From the NCBI RefSeq assembly GCF_037975245.1, contig NC_092577.1:5598501-5662500 (forward strand): 64,000 bases of DNA, read 5' to 3'. Below the pieces are notes generated by a model. It saw nothing but the letters and a program-made list of their open reading frames with translations. It was not told the DNA's origin and did not search any database. Shown here one piece after another: positions 26,048-38,000 of this stretch (positions within the stretch are counted from its first letter, which is position 1; each line of letters begins with the position of its first letter). This DNA is from Apostichopus japonicus (taxonomy: Eukaryota > Echinodermata > Holothuroidea > Aspidochirotida > Stichopodidae). A program made the translations under genes and the position numbers.

Positions 26048-29000
26048 AAGCGATGTGTTTTTTGCTGACAGTATCATCATTCGTCAAACCAGCTGAAATG
26101 ATACAGCAATTTAATTTTCACTAAGATAATGAGAACCACTAAACAAGAAATATGTCACAAATAAAAATCAATTTAATTTTATAATGAAATCATGCCATGA
26201 ATCACAGAGTTAAAGAATGGCTTTGTACGCATCAACTTTGCCTTAAAGGATCGTTCCAGACATTAAGTATGCTATTAAAGGAAACTCTGTTGATAAACTC
26301 GAACAGCTTTAAAAACATCTTAACTAGCACTCAATTTATTTCTCGTTTTTTGGGGGGGACTTTGGACATATTGAATCTTAAATTCTACTTTAAATAGTAA
26401 GTCGATGGCATTTCATGTCAAAAATTGCAAAAATGTTGTGCCAAACTAGATTCTGTCATCCAAATTTTGTATGAGTTTCCTGTAAAATCTTCTTAAGCGG
26501 TATGCCCTTGATTTGAGGGATCTTAGCAGATGGCAGATTTTTGGTTGCCAGATTTCAATTGTTATAAACTGCTGGGGTAATAGAGTTCAAATACTTCTGG
26601 CATGTATTCCCATGTCAGTATACATAATCCACTGTTCATTCATACTTAGTAAAGATTCTTAAATCCTATCGGTCCATTCAGGTCAGCTGACCGTGGTTAA
26701 TCCTGTGAGTAACGCACGGTAAAATTACGGGGCATCACTTTAATAAATCTTTGGTTATATGTAACCAAAAATGTTTTGTTTTATGATTTTCCCCCACACA
26801 AATGGTAGTGTATGAATGAACGGGGTTAATCAACGGTCTAGCGTGCGTTACTCACATGATTAATGCACTCCGGGTGTTAGTGCTATCGCTGGATGCACTC
26901 GGGCTCCGCCCTCGTGCATCGCTTGCATTATCCCCCGATCGTGCATTAATCCTGTGAGTAACGCACGCTAGACCGTTGATTAACCCCTTATTCAATATCT
27001 GTTGGTAAAGTTACTGGTATAGTCACAATATCTAGGGAAACATGATTGCAAGTAATTTGATAGACTACGATCCGCTTACATTTCTCCTCAACAAACACAT
27101 CGATAGCAATGGTTTAGAATTACTACATTATTGGCCAATGTCAAGGAAAGGGCAAAGGGTACAAAAGGTACAAATATTTTGGGTTGCACATTTCAGTTCA
27201 ACTTGGTTGTATACACATGCCATTATGAGCACAAAAAATACAGAATATGTGCATTATTTACCTGAACATCAAACATGTCAATGAAACATGCTGCAACTGA
27301 TATTTCGGAACAAGTTGGAGTCTTAAAGAAAAATCTACAAATTTATACCAGACAAAAAACTCCTTGATCTTGACGACACTTACTGAATGCCCAAAAAAAA
27401 ACAATGTCATCAAAATTTATAACAGCAATTATCAGTAGGGAGTTGCAGTAATTGATTGGTTGGTGTATGTAAAATATAAATGTGCTACATAATGATAGAA
27501 TACATTTCATGGCAAGCTATGAGTGTTCTGCCTCCCTTGCCCTCAACCTTCCCCTCACTCCTCCCTTCCTCTCAACCCGCCCTTCCACTCAACCCCCTTA
27601 ACCCTCCCTTCCCCTCAACCCTCCCTTCTCTTCAGCCCTCCCTTCCCTTCCCTTCACCTCCACCCTCCCTTCCCCTGAGCCCTCCCTCCGCTCAGTCCTC
27701 TCTTTCCCTCAACCCTACCATCCCATCAACCCTCCCTTCCCATGACTCCTCACTTCCCATCAACCCACCCACCCTCATCCCTCCATTTCCCTCAACCCTC
27801 CCTCCCCTCACTCCTCCCTTCCTCTCAACCCCACCTCAACCCCCAACCCCCCCTCAACCCTCTCTTTCCCTGAACCCTCCCTTCCCCTCAATCCTCCCTT
27901 CCCTTCAACCCTCCCTTCCCTTCACCTCCACCCTCCCTTCTCCTGAACTCTCCCTCCGCTCAGTCCTACCTTTCCCTCAACCCTCCCATCCCATCAACCA
28001 TCCCTTCCCCTCACTCCTCCCTTCCATCAACCCTATCTTCCCCTCAACCCTCCCCTTCCGTCACTCCTCCAGCCTCCCTTCCCCTTACTACTTCCTTCCC
28101 CTGAACCCTCCCTCCCCTCACTCCTCCCTTCCATCAACCCTATCTTCCCCTCAACCCTCCCCTCCGGTCACTCCTCCAGCCTCCCTTCCCCTTACTGCTT
28201 CCTTCCCCTGAACCCTCCCTCCCCTCACTCCTCCCTTTCCATCAACCCTCACTTCCCCTCAACCCTCTCTTCCCCACACTCCTCCCTTCCCCATCCCCTC
28301 ATATGTCTTATTAATTCCCCCTCATCTGTAGCCTGATCAGTAATTATCCGGTCAAGGATTCTCTAATATTTGATTGATATGCATCCACAGGTGAATTTGC
28401 TAATCCTAGGATGTGGGTTGATGCCATCAGTCAGAATGCTTTCGACACTGGTGCCGCCGGTGGCCTGTTTGTGACGTACGCCACCTTCATGACCGCTGAC
28501 AATGGGGTCGTCAGATACGGACGTTTAGTGCCGATTGGAAATAACTTAATCAGGTAAATTTTTTAAAATTTCGGAAGTAGAAAATGGCTGTAGAATATTG
28601 TTTATCTTGTTAACAGAAAATTAAACTTGTGTTCCATACAATTCATGTAAGATAATTGTAATTACAATAGGAGAAGAAGTATTTCAAATTTATTACTAAA
28701 TGCAGCAAATAGTCTGAATCAACCAATCAGGTTGTCGCTGCTTACCATTATAAATGCAACCTAAATTATTACTTAGTAAACTTGTCTAATTAGTGGATGA
28801 GTAGTGTAATGAAGTAGCGTAGCGTAATGAGTGTGTAAGATAATGAGTGTGATGAGAATGTAATGAGTGTGAGTAATTAGTGTAATGAGTAGTCTAATTA
28901 GTGGATGAGTATTGTTCATTCATTAAGGTAAAGTGAAGTCACACAGTGGGGACAATTTTTTCTATATTGTATTTTCCTCTCCTGCTTCGAAGCACTCATA

Positions 29001-32000
29001 CTGACAGTATGAGCAGTATGATGTCATTTGTTTTTCTATTAAATAAAGGTGAGGAACTGTTTGTACTGTCAGTACATGTGCTTGGAAGCATGATATGGGG
29101 GACAGTATAGAGTGGTATTAGCATTAGAATCAGATAAATATTAGGAACTGTTCGTACTGTCAGTACGAGTGCTTTGAACATGATATTGTAGGACAGTATA
29201 GAGTGGTATTAGCATTAGAATCGGAGTAAGGGTTAGGAACTGTTCATATTGTCAGTACGAGTGCTTTGAAGCATTAAATTGGAGGACAGTATCGAGTGGT
29301 ATTAGCATTAGAATCAGATCAAAGGTTTTAGGAACTGTTTGTACTGTCAGTACTAGTGCTTTGAAGCATGCTATGGGAGGACAGTATAGAGTGGTATTAG
29401 CATTAGTAAATTGTCCCAAGCGACTGGTTAAAGGGAGTGAAGACTCGCACAAAGAAACGTCTGATGCCGGTAATCTGACGTAGTTTCAAATGAAGTGTAA
29501 CAGAAGTGTTAGACACCACCATTGATTCCAGAAAATACACACACAGCTTGCTACCGTCGGTTATTAGACACTAGTGTACAGTCAATACATGCAGCTACGG
29601 TCAATACCCACAACACAGTACAGCGATGGACATCTCAGGTCCAAATAAAAGATAAAAAGGTTTCACGTTTCATTACTGTTTGCATTTTGTAGCTACAAGA
29701 AAAAATGTCACTTGCAAGCATCAGAAGGTTAACTTTTTCAGATGGCCGCACGCGGTTTGGGGCGAGTCTTCATTGCCGTTAAACATTTTGTGGTAGCTCA
29801 ATTGCAAATAGCAGCACTGCCCATTATTATTCTCTGTGATACCAGCATATCTCATCTACACTTTGAGAGATAATTAGTGTTGCATGTAGAGTCCTTAAAT
29901 CCTCCCACTCAGGGAAAGTTTAGTAAAAACATATCACAATACCATACGGGTAATTAGTTCTAGGTTGAAGCATTGTATACTTTCAAGGGGAATTTTATGA
30001 AGTTTTCTCTGAAATTCACTCTCTCACTATCTCTCTCTTGTATGGAAAGCAGGATCATTTCATTTTTAAGACATCCTTCATAATTGTTTTAACTTTGATG
30101 ATAAATAAAAGCGAGCAAAGGTACTCCTACAGCTATCTTAATCACACCATCTGTCAGGTAATAAACTGTTGTGTACCTACATCTATATAACTGAACACGC
30201 TGAGTTTATAAGATCTACTAAATTAAAGGCATTGAAGACTCGCCCCAAACCGCGTGCCGCGTTCTGAAAAAGTTAACTTTCCGTTGCTTGCAAGTGAAGT
30301 TTTCTGCTTGTCGCTACAAAATTCAGACAGTAATGAAACGTGATACCTTGTTATCTTTAGCTGGACCTGAGATGTCCATCGCTATACCGTTTTTTTACTG
30401 TGCTGTGGGTATTGACCGCAGCTGTATGTACTGACTGTACACCTAGTTTCTAATTACCGAAGTTAGCAAGCTGTGTGCGTATTTTCTGGGATCGATGGTG
30501 GTGTCCAACACTTCTGTTACACCTCATTCGAAACTAGGTCAGATTACCGGCATGAGGCGTTCCTTTGTGCGCGAGTCTTCACACCCTTTAATCACACCAT
30601 CTGTCATGTTATAAACCGCCGTATGCCTGCATCTTTATAACTGAACGTGCTGAGTTAAGATCTACTAAATTAAGTTCCATAGCTATATTCCTAGTAGAAA
30701 ACAAAATTGAAATATTTTGTTGCCCTTGCCTTGACTCTGGACTGGACATCTGACTTGCTATGGTTCAAAATATTTTTTTTGTAAATCTTTTTGTGTCTCC
30801 TGTGTACTCAGAATAAAAAAACAAACAATGATAATTAAAGACTACCTTGCATCACTGAAAGTATAGGAGGTAAACCTTATATTTGAAAAGCAACTATAAA
30901 AATGAAATTACCCCTCACAAAAAGTGACCCTGACTATATGAAATGTGGGTGCCGAGAGCTTAGTTTTGGGCCTGAAGGAAATATGCCATTAGTACGATGG
31001 CACATGACCAGGCCATATTTTCCGTCTATGTATAAAAGGGTGCAAAGACTCGCCCAAAAAGAAATGTCTAATGCCGGTAATTTGACCTAGTTTCTAAATG
31101 AGGTGTAACAGAAGTGTTAGACACTACTATTGATCACACAGCAGCACTAGTGTACAGTCAGTACATACAACTGCAGTTGATACCCACAGCACAGTATACA
31201 AACGATACAGCGATGGACATCTCAGGTCCAGCTAAAGATAACAAGGTATCACGTTTCATTACTGTCTGAATTTTGTAGCGACACAAACAAACGTCACTTG
31301 CAAGCAACGGAAAGTTAACTTTTTCAGAGGGCGGCACACGGTTTTGGGCGAGTCTTCAATACCTTTAAGAAAAAGAGAATACCTTATTCTTTATCCCATA
31401 TATAGATACATATATATATACTGCCCTTCCCTTGTCCCTAAGTTGACACCATCTCTGGGGGGTGGGGGAGGGGGTTATAGCCATGTGGCCTTCCCTCTCG
31501 TTAGGCTTACTGTGAAAGAAAATGTGTTTGCTAAAATTTCACATATTTTAAGTGAAATCAAAGACAGTCGATCACCCTTTAAATTTTGCATCTACTATGA
31601 ACCTTTAATCTGACGGTATAATTTTTTTGTCTTCTTTCTCCGGCAGTCTTACTTGCGGCATGCTTACGTTTTCAACAGTGTTTTCAACTCAGTACCAGGC
31701 GGGTAAAAATGAGACAGAAATTCTGGAGATATTACAAGATAACGGTCCTGCAAATACTGGACTAACCTTTGTATGGTGAGCATTTAAGAATTATTACCAG
31801 ATGCGTGCGTTTCATTGGTTGAGAAACAAGGGAGGCTGGGCCGTCTGTGTGGCCAAAATTGTATGAAATGGAAAATGGTTTAGTTAGCCCTGTAGTTAAG
31901 AACCTGCCCAAATGTTTGGTTTGGTTCCTCTAGTTGGTTAATAGCCTGTTTTAATTTAATTATGGATACCATTTTGTTTAATGTCGTCATTCTTCATAAG

Positions 32001-35000
32001 TTTATCGTGTTCAATTTAAAAAAAAAAAAAATCAGGCAGTTTTGACTAGGAGATGCAGCTGAATTAGAATGGAATATTATATATTAATATTACAATATTA
32101 TATTAGTCAGTTTTTAAATTGTTTGTTTATTTGTTTATAGCTATGCTTTTCAAGATTTCCAACTATTTTATTAATAGATTGCTGCTGAATTTGGAGATAC
32201 GATATTCAGTTAATGTAAAAATTGTATACCATCTTTTTACTGACGTCATTCCTTACAAGTTTATTGTGTCCAATTTAAGAAAAATATTGGCAGTTTAAGT
32301 AGGAGATGCGGCTGAATTAGAACGGAATATTATATATTAATATTATATTATTTAGTAGTTAAATTGTCTGTTTATTTGTTTTAAGCTATGCTTTTTAAGA
32401 TTTCCAACTATTTATTAATAGATCGCTGCTGAATTTGGAGATATGATATTCAGTTGTTAGCTAATTTTTTTCTTTGTTTGTTTCTTTTATTAATTTCATT
32501 ATTTTTCTTTTACTCTTCAGGTTCCCAATTCTTTACAGACAAATTAGCGGTGGTAGGATCTTAGCTCTGATGTTCTTTTTCTCGTTAGCCATGGCCGGCT
32601 TCAGCTCACTGGTCGCACAGATTGAGATGTTAGTACACAATGTCGTAGATCTAGGAGGTGAGAACAATATCAGGCATTGTCATAGCTGTGCCACTGTGTG
32701 CAGTGTGGTGTGTGTCACTGGTAATGTCAAGGAAGGGAAAGGGGGTACTGTGTGCAGTGTGGTGTGTGTCACATGTAATGTCTAGGGAGGGAAAGGGGGT
32801 ACTGTGTGCAATGTGGGGTGTGTCACCAGTAATGTCTAGGAAGGGAAGGGGGTACTGTGTGCAATGGTGTGTGTATCACCGGTAATGTCTAGGAAGGGGA
32901 AGGGGTACTGTGTGCAGTGTGGTGTGTGTCACCGGTAATGTCTAGGAAGGGAAAGGGGTTACTGTGTGCAGTGTGATGTGTGGTAATGTCTAGGAAAGGA
33001 AAGGGGGTACTGTGAACAGTGTGGTGTGTGTCACCGGTAATGTCTAGGAAGGGAAAGGGGGATGGGGAGGTGGCGAGGGGAGAGAGGAGGGGGAGGGTGC
33101 GATGGCAAGAGAGGAATATTGCATCTTTATTTTCCTAAATAAAGGCACTGTGATAAGACAAAGACTTTGGCAATATCAATTATTAATTAATTAATTAATA
33201 TGATTAAGTAGGCAATACAAACTTGGCCACAGGGGACAGGGAGGGGTAGGGGTGGGGTACCTATTGGAGGTGGGAAAAACCACCCACTGTCATTGAACAT
33301 TGTGAATATGGAACAAATTATAATTATCACAGGGTTTCTCTTCAATGCTCTTTTGTAGAAAGCAAACGTCAAAATTGATAAATCATTAGTTGATGTGCAC
33401 TAATTTAAATGCACCTTTCAACTACATGGTGAGATCATTGACATCTTAACTTGCACAATGCTGTCAAATTATTTTTGGTGGTTGTAGTTTTCAAGGATGC
33501 CACAACAAATTGTTAGGTGTTATCAGAAAAAACAGGCTGCCTAAACTCAACTGTGACTTCAACAGCAAACTTACCGGTAGCCCTTAATTCAATCAAGAGA
33601 ATATAATTTTGTTATAAAATGTCTTAGCCTCTTTTAAAATTGCCCTTCTGGTATTGACTTCACAGCCCAGAGGATTCCTGCAACCATCGGGGGCTGTTGC
33701 GCTGTATTTCTTCTCGGTTTGGGATCCGCCTTAAATCTCAATTTCCTTGAAAACCAGGTGAGTGTTTTGTCAGTTCTCTGCTAGTCTGTATCAACTGTCC
33801 CATCGTCATAGGCGTGGGAGGCTGGGGGGGGGGGGGGGGCTGCAGCCCCCCAACCAAAATTTTTGTGAAAATTCGGGCAATATGCTGAGAACTTTTCGGG
33901 CACCTACTAAAAGAAAAATAATTAGCATTGTGTTTGTGAATGGTTAAACTAATATTAATATGATCATTGTTATTGTAACAACTTCCCCAATAATTATAAC
34001 CAATATGTCAGGGTAATAACACGGCGAATGATTGTATGTTATTGGCATGCAATGTAATAAACGATGTATGCCTATATGATATGTACATTAACATGTTGAA
34101 CGCACGCGGAGCGCGCTTATAAATTTGGTTATATTTTCGGGCAAGTCGTTACAGCCCCCCCAAGTAAAATTGGGCTCCTACACCTATGCCCATCGTCATT
34201 CACTTTGCACGAGATGAGACTTCCCTCTTTGGAGATGATGAAATATTCTTGTGTACCCAGACATGATGAGGAGGAAGGGGAGAGGATGGGGGAGGAGATG
34301 GGGGAGGGGATGGGGGAGGCGATGGGGGAGGGGATTGGGGGAGGCAAGTCCTTGGATCAATTAGTGGGCCCGGGGTAAAGGTAAGGAAGGTACCAGGTCA
34401 GTACTTCCACCCGTCAGAAAAAGTCTTAACATGTTCTTTTACTATACTATTACTTTACAAAGACTTTGATTTAGCTGTCCCTGGGGCATCACACCCCATG
34501 TCGCTGGTCAATATATAGATGCGAATTAAAAATACTTAAGCTGTTTTAACAACAGTTTTGAATATTAGAGATGATAGAGTAACTCCAAGAGTATCTTTTG
34601 CTTCTGTTTTGTAGTCACCATTATATATATATATATAAAACAAGTCGATAATTGAAGGCTCATTCCGTTTAATATGTAAACACAACCAAACTGACACCAA
34701 TGTTGATGGTCTAGTGAAAAAAAAAAATTCCTCTCCTGCACGTTTGGTTGGGTAATTTACACAATGGCTTTCAATTGAACTCCTGGGATCACCAATTTGA
34801 AATCCAACAAAAGTTTGACATGATTGTGCAAAATATGAAAGTTCTGTTGATTTATTTACACCTCCAATATGCGTACATTTTGCGGTTCTCAGGCCTATAG
34901 AATATCACAATTTTAATCCCTTACTAGAAAAAGAGAAAGTCCTTAACAAAAATCCCCTGGCTGAAATTAACAGCTCACCTTCATATTTCTTTAATTACAG

Positions 35001-38000
35001 CTTGCATTAATTACTTGACAGGCTTAAAGGAGCAGCCCAATATTATTTGCTGATAATAAGCAGTGATGCATGGTTTATGTAATATTACTAATACAGAAAT
35101 TATGGCATAGTAGATCTTGTGAGATTTTACTGTTTTTTGTGTGTGCTGTTTTTTTTATTTATTATTGTGCTGTGTTTTTACTACATACAGGATTTTGTCT
35201 GGGGATTTGCCTTGCTGATATCAGGGCTGATGTTATTGTACCTGGTCATTCGTTACGGAGTCCGGAATTACCGCCAGACACTGTACAATAACTACAGCAC
35301 CGACGACTGGCATCTCGGTATACTGTGGCAGTTATTGATAAAGTGAGTCTCAAGCAACTCGATGGTCTCGACGCTATTCAATACTTAATACCGAACCCAT
35401 AAAATTGTCTAGTATTTCATTTGTCAGGCTAGGTTCAACATTCAAATCAAATTATATACAGTTTGAAAATTGAAAAAAAAAAAATATGGGAAAATTCCAA
35501 AATTTGTTATTTGCATGTCATTCTAAACTCAGGGATGTGCTCAGGAATATTTTGAGTGCCAGTCGGAATTGTGCAGAAGTGTGATTAACATCCTGGGAGG
35601 GTCTCAGGGTTGGCGGTTGCCCCCTTCCCTTTGGAAAATTTTTCGCAAATGAAGTATGCTTAGATGGCAATTTTTTTCCTATTCTGGATCTGACTTCTGT
35701 GCCAAATATTCACCCAAATTTTGGTGATGGCAAATTTGTTAAATTAATCATCAGAGATAGTCTCCGGAGGAATTGTTTAAAATACTGTTTGTGCTGGGTT
35801 GGCAGCAATGGAACTGCCTGACGTGGTCGCCCCTCCGCAGCCTGACATGAGCACATCCCTGTAAACTGCTACGAAAAGTTTGTGAGTGAATTAACAGATG
35901 CTCAGGAATGAAGCAAACTACATGTATTAGTCCTTAGATAACCTTTATTTGGTGGAAGCCCTCAGAGGGTGTCCTGGGACAGACTGAGTCATAAACTTGC
36001 TGGCTCAGGGATCCTGCTGTCGGGGCTGGGCCTTGACCGTGCGGCACATTTAATTTCTTGATTATTGAAGAGGACAACCCTGCCCTGGGCACCTGGACTT
36101 TGGACCCAGCAGTGCACACCCATTTCAGAACCAGTCAGACAATGGCCCAATCAGCTGCCCCCATTGATCTTGGATTTTCAAGATTCCCAGTGTAATTATT
36201 GAATGAGGAAGGTGCAGATAGGAGGGAGTGGGTTGTTCTGTAATAACAATATTTGCTTTTTATATGGCGCTTTATACCAGAGATAGGTCTCAAAGCGCTT
36301 TACAGACGTTATATTACCACTGGTCAATGATAACCTGTCCCAGAGACAAACCCTCCAGTTGGCAGCAGTTATATACTGCCCATTACAAGTTACCTCACAG
36401 GTACCCATTTAACCCCTGGGTGGAGAGAGGCAAGTGAGATAAAGCATCTTGCACAAGGACACAATGTAATGAACTAGGCAGGAATCGAACCAGCAATCAT
36501 TGGATCACGAGTCCAACGCCTTTAATAGCCAATTGGCCACCACGCTCTCACGCTTCTGTAGATCTGTGGATTCTTTATTATCTAAAACACACGTACCTAA
36601 CAATATAAAATGTAGACTGGAGGATTGGTGAGTGGAAATGACAGTTTCCCTTTCATGAAATGTGAATTTATTGAAAAACGAAAAAACATTTGATACTACA
36701 TAAATGAATTTTCCATGTATACTAAACTGTAGTATGCATATTTTTACTGCAGAAAGTAATTGGACCAAGAAACATATTAAACATGGCCAGTCTCAATAAT
36801 TATAAACTCTCCCACTTTGCTTAATAACCTCTGTTGCTATTGTTGCTTTTGTAATATATGAGGGGGTATGATTGGGGAGGGGGGGAGTGGGGTGGGGGTG
36901 TTTGAGGGATGCAACCTCCATCTGAAGATTCTGGTAAATGACCAGTCTATATCTCCCTTTGTAAACTATATACTCCAAACTTCATCTTTGGTTATATTTG
37001 AGCAAAGATTATTGGGTTTTTGTATAGTGCCACCGCAATAAAAGTCCTGTATCATACATGTTACATCTGCCCAAAAATGCTTTGTTTTAGCATATATATG
37101 TATATATATGAATCATAAGTATTAAGTTTGCACAGTTGTAACTGTGCAAAAACTTTGCAGTATTATATATTTGATTGAAAAATGAGTGAGGTTGCATCCG
37201 AAATGTATCGTGGCGTTATCAAATTTGTTCGCTAAACTTGAAATGAGCAAAGAAACTACAGCTACATCAGGATTTCAAAAAGTTGCCTCACGGTTTCCCC
37301 AACGAAACTGAGGCCTATCCAACTAGATAACTTAGGAAATCACACAGCTTGTAATAATGAGGTCACTGGTTGAGGTCACAATGAGGTCACCAACTAAGGG
37401 CTGGATAACTTAGGAAAGCACACAGCTTGTAATGGTGAGGTCACTGGTTCCCTACCAACTAAGGGCTGGATAACTTAGGAAAGCACACAGCTTGTAATAG
37501 TGATGTCACTGGTTCCCTACCAACTATGGGCTGGATAACTTAGGAAAGCACACAGCTTGTAATAATGTGGTCACTGGTTCCCCACCAACTAAGGCCTGGA
37601 TAACTTAGGAAAGCACACAGCTTGTATTAGTGAGGTCACTGGTTCTCTACCAACTAAGGCCTGGATAACTTAGGAAAGCACACAGCTTGTAATAATGTGG
37701 TCACTGGTTCCCCACCAACTAAGGCCTGGATAATTTAGGAAAGCACACAGCTTGTATTAGTGAGGTCACTGGTTCCCTACCAACTAAGGCCTGGATAACT
37801 TAGGAAAGCACACAGCTTGTAATAGTGAGGCCACTGGTTCCCTACCAGCTAAGGGCTAGATAACTTAGGAAATCACACAGCTTGTAATAATGAGGTCACC
37901 AGTTCTCTACCAACTGAGGGCGGATAATACTGTGATCACTAGTTCATACCAACTAAGGGCTGGATAACACAGTAATGAACACAGCTCCTAATAATGAGGT

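Noticed and set aside
27480-28211. 243-codon Pro/Ser/Leu-rich open frame
   Set aside because: It comes from the C/T-only tract in an intron; no stop can occur easily in such sequence, and there is no domain.
33666-33670. Alternative acceptor CCCAG inside exon 9
   Set aside because: It would shift the frame and destroy TM9.
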